A DNA stretch of 64,000 bases, from positions 1-64,000 of the forward strand of contig NZ_JAMOIM010000009.1 in assembly GCF_026130545.1 (NCBI RefSeq), written 5' to 3'. Below, piece after piece: positions 25,531 to 34,330 of the stretch. Numbering within the stretch: position 1 is the first letter of the stretch; the number at the start of each line of letters is the position of its first letter. Both the position numbers and the translations under genes were made by a program. This DNA is from Lichenifustis flavocetrariae. GTDB lineage: Bacteria > Pseudomonadota > Alphaproteobacteria > Rhizobiales > Beijerinckiaceae. The notes under the pieces were generated by a model. That model saw only the letters and a program-made list of their open reading frames with translations, was not told where the DNA came from and did no database searches.

Positions 25531-27054
25531 ATGACCCTCCCCGTGCTTCGCCTTCATCCCGCCGACCCGATCGGCATCGCGCTCGCCGATCTCGCGCCCG
25601 GGGATGCAATCGGGCCGACCCTTGTCGCCCTTGACGCGATCCCGCGGGGTCACAAGGTCGCGCTGTTGCCACTCGAGGCGGGGGCACCTGTCACCAAGTT
25701 CGACACGTTCATCGGCGTAGCTTCCGGCCCGATTGCGGCAGGGGCGCATGTTCACAGCCATAATCTCGCCTTCCGTCCGTCGCGCGTGGACCGCGGCATG
25801 CCGTCCGCCCGGCGCAATTCGCTCGAACCGCTCGCCGGGGCGAGCGGGGCTACCTTCCAGGGCTATCGCCGCGACGATGGTCGCGTGGGGACCCGCAACG
25901 TGCTGTTGGTTCTCGCGACCGTGAACTGCTCGGCGACCGTCGCCAAGCGGATCGCCGAGCAGTTCCGCCGTGAGGTCGATCTGTCCGCGACGCCCTCGAT
26001 CGACGGCGTTGTGGCGCTGACCCATCAGCACGGTTGCTCGTTCCGCGCCGACGGCCCGGGCATGGCGATCCTGCGCCGGACTCTCGGCGGCTATGCGCGC
26101 CACCCCAACGTCGCGGGCACGCTGGTGGTCGGGCTCGGTTGCGAGGACAACCAGGTCGATGAGTTCCTGGCCGCCGCCGGTCTCGCGACCTCCGAACGGC
26201 TGGCCACACGCGTCATCCAGCAGGAGGGCGGCACGACTGCCACGGTTGCGGCCGGTGTCGCGGCCCTGAAAGCCATGCTGCCGCGCGCTGCGGCGGTTGT
26301 GCGCACGACGGCATCGGCGTCCCATCTCACGGTTGGCCTGCAATGCGGCGGCTCGGACGGGTTCTCGGCCATCTCGGCCAATCCCGCTCTCGGCCTCGCG
26401 GTCGATCGGCTGGTCAATGACGGCGGCACCGCAATCCTTTCTGAGACGCCCGAAATCTACGGGGCCGAGCAATTGCTATTGGAACGCGCCGCGAACGAGC
26501 CGGTGGCCGACCGGCTGCGCGCCCTGTTGGCCTGGTGGGAAGCCAACGCACACCGTGACGACGGCACGCTCGACAACAATCCATCACCCGGCAACAAACA
26601 GGGCGGCATCACCACGATTCTGGAGAAGTCGCTCGGCGCGGTGTCGAAGGCCGGCTCGAGCCCGCTGAATGCCGTCTACGACTATGCCGAGCCGATCACG
26701 GCATCCGGCCTCGTGTTCATGGATTCGCCCGGCTACGACCCTGTGTCCGCCACTGGACAGGTGGCCGCCGGGGCGAACCTCATCTGCTTCACCACCGGCC
26801 GCGGTTCCTGTTTCGGCTGCGCCCCCGTGCCGTCGCTCAAAATCGCCACCAACTCGGGCCTGTTCCGCCGCATGGCCGGCGACATGGATCTCGACGCCGG
26901 TCCAATCCTCGACGGCACGACAAGCCACGCGATGATGGGTGACGCCATCTTCGCCCGCATACTCGCGACGGCCTCCGGCGAGCGGACTGCAAGCGAGCAG
27001 CTTGGCTACGGCGAGGAAGAATTCGTTCCCTGGGCCCAGGGGCTCACCTATTGA
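25531..27054 (+). CDS. UxaA-family dehydratase (altronate dehydratase type) with N-terminal SAF domain
   Basis: The ATG at 25531 is preceded closely by AGGA. The 507-residue protein has an N-terminal SAF-like domain (about 1-95, ending IAAGAHVHSHNLAF) and then the UxaA body: GYRRDDGRVGTRNVLLVLAT, LTHQHGCSF, VVGLGCEDNQ, QCGGSDGFSAISANPALG and FTTGRGSCFG. Fusion of both domains in one chain is the usual state of UxaA and GarD. These enzymes remove water from sugar acids such as altronate or galactarate using a bound metal, and the Cys and His residues in these motifs are kept. The substrate is likely a hydroxy or sugar acid derived from the imported compound. Confidence 0.85.
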   Translation: MTLPVLRLHPADPIGIALADLAPGDAIGPTLVALDAIPRGHKVALLPLEAGAPVTKFDTFIGVASGPIAAGAHVHSHNLAFRPSRVDRGMPSARRNSLEPLAGASGATFQGYRRDDGRVGTRNVLLVLATVNCSATVAKRIAEQFRREVDLSATPSIDGVVALTHQHGCSFRADGPGMAILRRTLGGYARHPNVAGTLVVGLGCEDNQVDEFLAAAGLATSERLATRVIQQEGGTTATVAAGVAALKAMLPRAAAVVRTTASASHLTVGLQCGGSDGFSAISANPALGLAVDRLVNDGGTAILSETPEIYGAEQLLLERAANEPVADRLRALLAWWEANAHRDDGTLDNNPSPGNKQGGITTILEKSLGAVSKAGSSPLNAVYDYAEPITASGLVFMDSPGYDPVSATGQVAAGANLICFTTGRGSCFGCAPVPSLKIATNSGLFRRMAGDMDLDAGPILDGTTSHAMMGDAIFARILATASGERTASEQLGYGEEEFVPWAQGLTY

Positions 27055-27062
27055 GGTCTGCC

Positions 27063-28106
27063 ATGCCGAGTTTCGACACCCTCGTGGCTTATGCCGAACG
27101 CCTGCTCAAGGCTGCCGGTCTTGACGGGGACAAGCCGACCGTCACGGCGCGCTTGTTGGTCACAGCCGACGCCATGGGGCATACGACCCATGGTCTGGCC
27201 CAACTTCCCGACTATATCGAGGACATCCTGGCCGGGAAGATGACATCCGTCGGCGAACCCGACGTGGTCGCCGACAAGCCGGCCGCCGTGGTTTGGGACG
27301 GTCGGCGGCTGCCAGGGGTTTGGCTGACCGACAAGGCCGTGAGGCTGGCGGCAGCGCGGGCAAAGACCACCGGGATCTGTGCGGTCACGATCCGACGCTC
27401 CCATCACATCGCTTGCCTTGCCACCTTCCTCCCAGCCGCCACCGAGCAGGGCCTCATGGTGATCGTGGCCAGCAGCGATCCCTCCGACGCCCACGTGGCC
27501 CCGTTCGGCGGCACCAGGGCCGTCTTCACCCCCGACCCTCTGGCCGTCGGGATCCCAACGGAGGGGGATCCGATCCTCATCGACATCTCGGCGTCGATTA
27601 CGACGGCCGGCATGAGCGCGCGCCTGCGCCGTGAGGGCGGCAGCTTTCCCGGCGAATGGGCGCTCGACGCAGACGGTCGCCCCAGCCGTGATCCGAATGT
27701 GCTCGTCGGCGAACGCAAGGGCACGCTGCTGCCGGCTGGCGGCGTCGACCATGGCCACAAGGGCTATGGGCTGGCCCTGATGGTCGAGGCCATCACCCAA
27801 GGCCTCTGCGGCTATGGACGCGCCGACGGTGAAGCCGACTGGGGAGCTTCCGTGTTCGTGCAGGTCTTCGACCCTGCGCTCTTTGGTGGGCTCGCGGCCT
27901 TCACGCGGCAGACCGAATGGGTGGCCGAGGCGTGCAGGACGAATCCACCTGTCGACCCGGCCCGACCCGTTCGACTGCCGGGCGCCGCGGCTATGCGGGG
28001 GATGCGCGACGCCATGGCAAACGGGTTGACGCCACGACCCGGCCTGCTCGAAGCTCTCGAACCCTGGGCCGCGAAGCTCGGCATCACGCCGCTTCGCAAC
28101 GCTTAG
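27063..28106 (+). CDS. Ldh-family (malate/L-lactate/ureidoglycolate type) dehydrogenase
   Basis: The ATG at 27063 has GAGG seven bases upstream. About 347 residues of the Ldh_2 (YlbC/ComC) family: MGHTTHGLAQLPDYIEDILA, AVTIRRSHHIACLATF (catalytic His region), FTPDPLAVGIPTEGDPILID (the Asp and nucleotide contact segment) and GYGLALMVEAITQGLCGYGR. These enzymes oxidise 2-hydroxy acids or reduce 2-keto acids with NAD(P), and are unrelated to classical lactate dehydrogenase. It follows the dehydratase gene by 8 bp and precedes the regulator by 29 bp. Confidence 0.85.
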   Translation: MPSFDTLVAYAERLLKAAGLDGDKPTVTARLLVTADAMGHTTHGLAQLPDYIEDILAGKMTSVGEPDVVADKPAAVVWDGRRLPGVWLTDKAVRLAAARAKTTGICAVTIRRSHHIACLATFLPAATEQGLMVIVASSDPSDAHVAPFGGTRAVFTPDPLAVGIPTEGDPILIDISASITTAGMSARLRREGGSFPGEWALDADGRPSRDPNVLVGERKGTLLPAGGVDHGHKGYGLALMVEAITQGLCGYGRADGEADWGASVFVQVFDPALFGGLAAFTRQTEWVAEACRTNPPVDPARPVRLPGAAAMRGMRDAMANGLTPRPGLLEALEPWAAKLGITPLRNA

Positions 28107-28135
28107 CCCAGAAGCAGAGAAGGCTTCCTGTCGGC

Positions 28136-29227
28136 ATGGAAGTACGCCACCCTAGAACGTTCCTGTTCGTGCTGCTGCCAGACTTTCCGCTCTACGCGGT
28201 GGTCCCCGCCACAGAGGCCCTTCGGATCGCCAATCAGAATTCCGGGCTATCGCTTTACGATTGGCGTTTTGTCTCGGCCCAGGGCGGGGCCGTGCGCTCG
28301 AGCAACGGGATGGCGATCGAAGCGACGCTCCCGCTCGACGCGGCAGGTGTCCCGGATTGCATCATCATCTGCAGCGGCAACGAGCCGATACAGCATCTTG
28401 GCAAACCCCTGCTGGCCTGGATCCGGCGTCTCGCGGCGCATGGCGTGCTGTTGGGCGCGCTCGACACGGGCGCCTTCGCGCTTGGCGCGGCCGGCGTGCT
28501 GCGCGACCGAACGATCACCCTGCATTGGGAAGCCCGTCCGGTGTTCCTCGACATGTTCCCGAACGTCGATGTCAAGGATCAGATCGTCGTCATCGACCGC
28601 AACATCGTGACAGCCGCCGGCGGGACCGCGTCCCTCGATCTGATGCTGACCCTGATCGGCACGGCGCATGGCGCCCGGCTGGCGCAAGTCGTCGCTAATG
28701 CCTTCGTGCACGGTCGGCCCCGTCCGCCTGAAACCGTGCAGCGCCCTGATCTGAGCCAAGCCGGCGACGATCAGACGGTGTTCCGCCGGGCGGTTCGCCT
28801 GATGGCGGCCAATATCGCGTTTCCGCTCGGCATCGAGGAGATCTGTGCCGCGCTGAAGACGTCGCGCCGGCGCCTTGAACGCTCGTTCGCCAACCAGATC
28901 GGACGGTCACCGGCCGCCTATTACGTCGACGTCCGCCTGCAAACGGCCCGCGAGCAACTCTTCTACAGCAGCAATCCCGTCGCCCATATTGCGGAAGTCG
29001 CCGGCTTCCAATCGAACGCTCATTTCTGCCGCTGCTTTCGAAAGCATTTCGGTGCCTCTCCCACGACGGTCCGCAAGGAATTCAATCGGGACCAGCGCCG
29101 GACCTATTACCCGACAGGCTCAAGCCTCGTTGGCGACATGCAACCGGAGACGACCAGCGACCTCCGGACAACCTCGCCTTCAAAAACCGATGCGTTGCGC
29201 CGAGACCAACACGCGGGCTTTAAGTGA
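28136..29227 (+). CDS. GlxA-family transcriptional regulator (DJ-1/PfpI-like plus AraC HTH)
   Basis: The start is taken at ATG 28136. Residues 8-185 form a class I glutamine-amidotransferase-like sensor domain (FLFVLLPDFPLYAVVPATEA, TAAGGTASLDLMLTLIG). The normal nucleophile Cys region is GALDTGAFALGAAG, without Cys, as usual in GlxA regulators. Residues about 220-320 contain two AraC helix-turn-helix units (GIEEICAALKTSRRRLERSF and VAHIAEVAGFQSNAHFCRCF). Some GlxA-type regulators control choline, carnitine or amino-acid catabolism. Here it is the last gene of the importer-enzyme operon, so it probably activates it. Confidence 0.9.
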   Translation: MEVRHPRTFLFVLLPDFPLYAVVPATEALRIANQNSGLSLYDWRFVSAQGGAVRSSNGMAIEATLPLDAAGVPDCIIICSGNEPIQHLGKPLLAWIRRLAAHGVLLGALDTGAFALGAAGVLRDRTITLHWEARPVFLDMFPNVDVKDQIVVIDRNIVTAAGGTASLDLMLTLIGTAHGARLAQVVANAFVHGRPRPPETVQRPDLSQAGDDQTVFRRAVRLMAANIAFPLGIEEICAALKTSRRRLERSFANQIGRSPAAYYVDVRLQTAREQLFYSSNPVAHIAEVAGFQSNAHFCRCFRKHFGASPTTVRKEFNRDQRRTYYPTGSSLVGDMQPETTSDLRTTSPSKTDALRRDQHAGFK

Positions 29228-29591
29228 CCCATCAAAGATGTCCCGCACAGCAGTGACTGCTTTGACATGGGTGTATCCAAAGCCGTTGTTCTACCTTCGG
29301 CCAAGCTCATTCATTCGGGGCCGATCAGGTTGAACTGTAGCAGACCTCTTCAATGTCTGGGCCGGGTGGAAGCACCCAGTTCGGTGTCGTCCCGTTGATG
29401 GTCCGCAAGGTGGCAACCAGCCAACGGCAACTATTGGCGCACACCGACCGGAACTCAAATACCGTAGCCCTTGTGGTTGGCATCGCGCCGCGCTCCGACC
29501 GGCAGGAGTCCGTTTTCCGAGATGCTGATGCGTTTCATCGGGTCAAGTGCGGAATCGCCCTACCGTTCTGCGAGGTGCACACGCCCGTGCC
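29228..29591. other. Convergent intergenic region
   Basis: This 364-bp gap lies between the convergent regulator and PanE-like genes. Short frames exist (for example from 29353 plus), but none has a ribosome binding site, known domain or good codon use. No strong hairpin with a T run was found, so I see nothing definite. Confidence 0.5.
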
Positions 29592-30638
29592 TTACCGTCC
29601 TGGGCCCAGCGACGCGATCAGTGGCGCGGCATTGTCTAAGCCTGCCGAGAGCAGGCCGCGCTCGATCTCGTAGGCCAGTTCGACGACGCGGCTATTGATC
29701 GGCGCGTCTTGCCCGGCTGCACGCAGAACATCAATGACATGGCCGTTGACCTCCTGCACTTCGGCGCGGCGGCCTTTCCGCCAGTCCTGCAAGGACGTTG
29801 TGAGCGTGTCCGCCCTCGAAAACGTCTTCAGGACTTCGTCGAAGATCCGATCCACGTAGCCTTCCGGATCGTTGGTCGTGACGGGCGGCATTCCGATGAT
29901 GGGCACGATCATGGCGCCATCGAGCAAGGCGGCCCGCATCGCCTCATATCCGGCCTGCCGCATGACTTCGAGAAATCCGGGAAAGCGCGCCGCGTCGGCG
30001 AGCGGCAAATCCAGGATCGCGGATGGGACCAATTCCGCGGCGTTAACGACCAGCTTCATCCATTTGCATGACTTGATGTCGTCCGTGACCTCGACCCGCC
30101 CCGCACACCGAAGAAGCTTGGCCACGCCTTCCACGCGGTGCTGCTGCTCCCGATCGATGGCGCCCAGCGCGAACCAGGACTCGTCCTGGTCGTTCTGTCG
30201 ATTCGTGATGCCGGGGACGAACATGTTGGAGGCGATCTCGATCACCGCGCCGATCGTTCGCTCCTGGCCTACCACCGACGCGATATCAAGGTGGGTCATG
30301 CCGTTCTGCAGCCCGATGACGAACCCGTCCTCGGCGAGAACCGGCTCGACCATCTGGGTCACCCATTTGGTGTCGTAAGCCTTCACGATCAAAAAGATGA
30401 GGTCGAACTTCTCCTTGATTTCCGCCACCTGACAGAAGTGCAAGGCTGGCACCTTCGCGTTGATCGTGCGGGCCGGCAGGTTCACCGTAATGCCGTTTGC
30501 GCGGATCGCCTCCACATGTGCCGGCCATTGCTCGATGAAGGTGACATCATGCCCCGCCAGCGCGAAGTCGGCGCCAATCGACGCGCCCTGCGCGCCGGTG
30601 CCCACGAACGCGATCTTCGGATTTCCGGTGTTCGACAC
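29592..30638 (-). CDS. 2-dehydropantoate 2-reductase family protein (ApbA/PanE-like)
   Basis: The 348-residue protein has the N-terminal NADP-binding motif GTGAQGASIGADFALAG and the family Lys in CKWMKLVVNAAELVPS. LQNGMTHLDIASVVGQERTI matches the ketopantoate reductase core. The C-terminal domain is longer than PanE and ends APLIASLGPGR. The genomic setting (last gene of a sugar-importer and oxidoreductase operon) argues for a catabolic 2-keto acid or keto-sugar reduction rather than pantothenate synthesis. There is a 190-bp gap to the VOC gene before it. Confidence 0.85.
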   Translation of the reverse strand: MSNTGNPKIAFVGTGAQGASIGADFALAGHDVTFIEQWPAHVEAIRANGITVNLPARTINAKVPALHFCQVAEIKEKFDLIFLIVKAYDTKWVTQMVEPVLAEDGFVIGLQNGMTHLDIASVVGQERTIGAVIEIASNMFVPGITNRQNDQDESWFALGAIDREQQHRVEGVAKLLRCAGRVEVTDDIKSCKWMKLVVNAAELVPSAILDLPLADAARFPGFLEVMRQAGYEAMRAALLDGAMIVPIIGMPPVTTNDPEGYVDRIFDEVLKTFSRADTLTTSLQDWRKGRRAEVQEVNGHVIDVLRAAGQDAPINSRVVELAYEIERGLLSAGLDNAAPLIASLGPGR

Positions 30639-30828
30639 GTCTTTCTCCCTGAAACAACGAGGCCCGTGACCGCGGCGGGCTTCCGCTCATTGCCTTGTGA
30701 ACTGACGACAAGCTGTCGCCAGGACGTATTTGGCCGCGAGACCAGAGGATTGAGTCTGGTCAAGCATCGATCGTTTCGCTGTGGGGGACCTCGTCGAACG
30801 GCCCGACCTCGCGTGTCCCGCCCGGTGA

Positions 30829-31395
30829 CTAGGTGTTCAGCGCCCACGACCGACCTTCGCTGTCCGGCCGCCACATCGGCCGGTCTCCCGATCGTTCATA
30901 GGCGAGCCCCCTCGGCGCTGAGACCAATTCGAGTTGCAAACCCCAGGGCGCCCGGAAGTACACCCACGTCAGACCTGCGCTTGGGCCCTCCAGCATCGTC
31001 GTCGGCTCGCCCAGAACTTCGACGTGATAACGCTTCAGGTATTCGACCGCTGACGTCACGTCTGCCACATAGAACGCAAGATGATGGCCGCCCGCGTCGC
31101 TGTTGCGGGAACGGGTGTGTTGTTGATCGGGCGAAATGTACTCGAACAACTCGATCGACGGCCCCTCGGCGAGCCGCAACATCCGCAAGCGAGGGATTTT
31201 CGCGCGTGGATGAACGCCGAGATGCGTCGCCATCCAGTCGTCATCCGACGAGAAGGGGCCAACCTCGAACAGGACCTCGGCGCCCAGAATATCCACGAAG
31301 AAGGCCGTCGCTTCGTCCATGTCCGGCACGGTCAGGCCGGTATGCTCGACCCCCGCGAGACCCGGCAATCCCGATGACGGCGGCCTATCTGTCAT
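30829..31395 (-). CDS. VOC-family (glyoxalase/dioxygenase fold) protein
   Basis: The 188-residue protein has two paired betaalphabetabetabeta modules. The first starts GVEHTGLTVPDMDEATAFFV and the second GGHHLAFYVADVTSAVEYLK. Likely metal ligands are the His in VEHTGL, a Glu in SIELFEY, the His in GHHLAF and the Glu in GLQLELV, the normal VOC set. Members include lyases, isomerases and extradiol dioxygenases; the single short chain fits a lyase or isomerase better. It overlaps the upstream ABM gene by 11 bp, so both are translated together. Confidence 0.85.
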   Translation of the reverse strand: MTDRPPSSGLPGLAGVEHTGLTVPDMDEATAFFVDILGAEVLFEVGPFSSDDDWMATHLGVHPRAKIPRLRMLRLAEGPSIELFEYISPDQQHTRSRNSDAGGHHLAFYVADVTSAVEYLKRYHVEVLGEPTTMLEGPSAGLTWVYFRAPWGLQLELVSAPRGLAYERSGDRPMWRPDSEGRSWALNT

Positions 31396-31693
31396 AGGCG
31401 CTGTCCATGGTCATGAATTGCAAGTCGACCTCCTTTTCCAGGAGATCCATGCGGCGATCGAAGAAGGATTTGAGATAAGGCATCTCAAGATGCTCATCGA
31501 GATCCTTCCGGGTTCTCCAGTTCTCATAGAAGAAGAACAGGTTCGGATCGGTGTCGCTGATGTGGAGATGATATTCGACGGAGCCAGCCTCGGCACGCGT
31601 CGGTTCCACGAAGGCGCGCAACACCGCCAAGAGCTCGTCGCGCTTCTCGGGCTTGCCCTTGAGAAATGCGATCAGCGTGCAGCCTGGATTCAT
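31385..31693 (-). CDS. Antibiotic biosynthesis monooxygenase (ABM) domain protein, putative quinol monooxygenase
   Basis: The 102-residue ABM protein reads CTLIAFLKGKPEKRDELLAV, EAGSVEYHLHISDTDPNLFF, and YENWRTRKDLDEHLEMPYLK, with the full-length ferredoxin-like fold. Cofactor-free monooxygenases and quinol oxygenases of the YgiN type have this shape, with His near HLEMPYL. Activity is not certain from sequence. It follows the fused transporter gene by 43 bp and overlaps the VOC gene, in an operon with dehydrogenases. Confidence 0.85.
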   Translation of the reverse strand: MNPGCTLIAFLKGKPEKRDELLAVLRAFVEPTRAEAGSVEYHLHISDTDPNLFFFYENWRTRKDLDEHLEMPYLKSFFDRRMDLLEKEVDLQFMTMDSAYDR

Positions 31694-31736
31694 GGCGGCT
31701 CCTCCCTTTTGAACAGACTTTTGGGCGCAGTAGGCC

Positions 31737-34250
31737 TCACGCGTCGCCGCGTCGTTGCACTGTCGAGTAGATGAGCGCCGAGATCAGGATCAGGCCGCCC
31801 TGGAAGACATACTGATAGGTTTCCGACAGCCCGAGAAAAGCGACCGCGTTGAGGACTTCCGTCAGCAGCAGCGCACCGAGCACGGTTCCGATGAAGGTGC
31901 CGCGGCCGCCACGCAAGCTCGTGCCGCCCAGCACCACCGCCGTGATGCTCGAGAGCGTGTAGTTGGCGCCTTGCCGAGGGTCGCCGACCCCGATCTGGGC
32001 CATCAGCATGACTGCACCGCAGGCCGTGAACAGAGCCGACAGCACGAAGGCCGCGATATAGGTTCTGTTGATCTGGACGCCGACCCGGCGCGCCGAGTCC
32101 TGATCGCATCCGATCGCCCGAAGCCGCCATCCGGGCCGCGAACGCCGCAGCGCGTATTCGCCGGCAAGCGCGAACGCGACCAGGACCAGGAAGGCGATCG
32201 GAATGGGGCCGATCTGTCGGTTGATGATGTCGACCACGCCGGCGTTGATGTAGCCGCCCGGACTGTCCCGAAGCAGAAAGCTCAATCCCTGGATGCCGAT
32301 ATACGTCGCCAATGTCGCCGCAATGGCTGTGAAGTTCGCGAATCTGATCAGGATGCCGTTGACGAGCCCAGCGACGAGGGCGCCGCCGAACATCAAGAAA
32401 AATCCGACTGCGATCATCCCGAACGATTGGTCTTCGTTGACGAAGAATGAGGCGATCACGACTAGGAAACCCGCGAGCGGACCCACCGACAGGTCGATGC
32501 CGCCGACCAGAAGTGCGACCGTCTGCCCGAGCGCGATGAAACCGAGCGCCGTCGCGGCCAGGAGGATGTTGGCGACGTTGTACGACGACAGAAAATTGGA
32601 ATTCTGGCTGAAGATGTAGAGGCCGAGAAGGGCCGTGACGATGGTCAGGGGGAAGGTCGGGGCATTGTCCGATTGCAGGAAATGCCGCCAGCCGCTGAGG
32701 GTATTGCGCCGGTCCGCCGCGCCCGTGTCGCCGATGTGCGTGGCGGCCCCGACGGCCGCAGACACGATGCGGGCCTCATTTACGTCCTTGCCGCTCAGCG
32801 TCGCCACGACATGCCCGCGGGAAAGCACGATCACCTTGTCGCACAGCCCTTCGAGTTCAGCCGCATCTGACGAATTGACGATGACGGGGGTGCCCGCGTT
32901 CGAGGTCTCGCGCAGGATGCGGTAGATCTCGGCACGGGCGCCGACATCCACGCCTTGCGTCGGCTCGTCGGCCACGATCAGGCCCGGCTTCGACAGCAGG
33001 GCGCGCGCCATCACGACCTTCTGCTGGTTGCCGCCGGACAGTGAAAGGATCGGCGCCTCCATGCCGGGCGCCTTGACGGCCAGAGACCTGAAGGCCGCCA
33101 CGACCTGCGTCATCTCCTCTTTGCGGCTCAGAACGCCGTAGGTCGCGAACTTCTCCAGCGCCGCAAAGGTGGCGTTCTCCCGCACGGTCAGGCCGCTCGC
33201 CAGCCCCTCCGAGTGGCGATCCGAGGGCATGAAGGCGGCTTCATGCACGAGGGACTGATGGTCGAGAGTCCGACCTTTCAGACGGATGGCCCCCTGGGAC
33301 TTCTGCAGGCCCGCAAGGGCACGCATGAGTTCGGATTGACCGTTGCCCGCGACCCCCGCCACGCCGATGATCTGTCCCCGAGCGGCCTCGAAGCTGACGT
33401 CCGAGAAGTGCCTTCCGCTCAGCGCCTGCACGGCGAAATCGATCTCGTTTTCCTGCCGTGACGATTTCGGCGGGAACGCCGAGCCCAGCGTGCGTCCGAC
33501 GATGAGCCCGAGCACATCAGCGTCGCTGATCTCATCGACGCGCGCGACGCCGCGCACCCGCCCGTCGCGCAGCACCGTGACCCGCTGGGCGATGAGGCGG
33601 ACCTCGGCCAGGCGGTGGGTGATGTAGATGACGGAGGTGCCCGCTTCCATCATCTCGCGGATACGGCCGAAAAGCATATCGGTCGCTTCCTGGTCCAGCG
33701 AGGCCGTCGGCTCGTCGAAGATCAGCACCTTGGGTTTGATCGCGAGGGCCTTGGCGATCTCGAGCAGGTGCTTCTGCGCGACCGTCAGGACATCCGCACG
33801 TGTCCGCAAGGGGAGGTGCAGCCCGACCAAATCGAGCGCGGCGCGCGCGACCTCGCGGGGTGGTTTGTCCTGGAACACGGAGCGCGGCAGTGCGACCTCG
33901 AAGTTCTCGAGCACCGAGAGGTCGTCGAGAATGGCCGGATGCTGGAAGGAGATCGAGATGCCGAGCGTCGCGGCACGCTCCGGCGACAAGGGGGACACGA
34001 GATCGCCGCCGAAGGAGATCTCGCCGGCGCTCGGCTGCAGGGCGCCGGAGATAATGCCCATCAGCGTGGACTTGCCGGCACCGTTCTCGCCCAATATGGC
34101 GTGAACCTCGCCCTCGTAAAATTCGACGCTGATGTCCTGGAGAGCCCTGATTCCTCCGAAATACTTCGAGACGCCGCTTATTTTCAAGGTGACGGTTCCG
34201 GCGTCCCGCACGCCGGGCTTATCAAGTGGCTTGGACAACGGCTCTAACAT
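31737..34250 (-). CDS. Fused ribose-type ABC ATPase-permease (RbsA-RbsC fusion)
   Basis: The start is at ATG 34250 (a GTG at 34253 is also in frame); about 837 residues. The first half is a twin ATPase of RbsA/MglA type. Domain 1 has GENGAGKST near 55-63, TVAQKHLLEIAKAL and LIFDEPTASLD. Domain 2 has a degenerate Walker A (GVAGNGQSE), LSLSGGNQQKVVMARALL and LIVADEPTQGVDVGAR. From about 530 a complete RbsC-like permease follows: LTIVTALLGLYIFSQNSNFL, ALGQTVALLVGGIDLSVGPL and VLGGTSLRGGRGTFIGTVLG. In most bacteria these are two genes. The same operon has a second permease and a binding protein. Confidence 0.9.
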   Translation of the reverse strand: MLEPLSKPLDKPGVRDAGTVTLKISGVSKYFGGIRALQDISVEFYEGEVHAILGENGAGKSTLMGIISGALQPSAGEISFGGDLVSPLSPERAATLGISISFQHPAILDDLSVLENFEVALPRSVFQDKPPREVARAALDLVGLHLPLRTRADVLTVAQKHLLEIAKALAIKPKVLIFDEPTASLDQEATDMLFGRIREMMEAGTSVIYITHRLAEVRLIAQRVTVLRDGRVRGVARVDEISDADVLGLIVGRTLGSAFPPKSSRQENEIDFAVQALSGRHFSDVSFEAARGQIIGVAGVAGNGQSELMRALAGLQKSQGAIRLKGRTLDHQSLVHEAAFMPSDRHSEGLASGLTVRENATFAALEKFATYGVLSRKEEMTQVVAAFRSLAVKAPGMEAPILSLSGGNQQKVVMARALLSKPGLIVADEPTQGVDVGARAEIYRILRETSNAGTPVIVNSSDAAELEGLCDKVIVLSRGHVVATLSGKDVNEARIVSAAVGAATHIGDTGAADRRNTLSGWRHFLQSDNAPTFPLTIVTALLGLYIFSQNSNFLSSYNVANILLAATALGFIALGQTVALLVGGIDLSVGPLAGFLVVIASFFVNEDQSFGMIAVGFFLMFGGALVAGLVNGILIRFANFTAIAATLATYIGIQGLSFLLRDSPGGYINAGVVDIINRQIGPIPIAFLVLVAFALAGEYALRRSRPGWRLRAIGCDQDSARRVGVQINRTYIAAFVLSALFTACGAVMLMAQIGVGDPRQGANYTLSSITAVVLGGTSLRGGRGTFIGTVLGALLLTEVLNAVAFLGLSETYQYVFQGGLILISALIYSTVQRRGDA

Positions 34251-34330
34251 CACACCTGATCCGTCTTCTTAGGCGTTCGCGGTTGCGCCTCCGGCGCGAT
34301 CCCTCGGGGTGCGTCGGGGGCGCTGCAAGC

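Noticed and set aside
29592-30638. Calling the PanE-like protein a pantothenate enzyme (panE)
   Set aside because: It lies in a catabolic operon, and this large superfamily has many other 2-keto acid roles.
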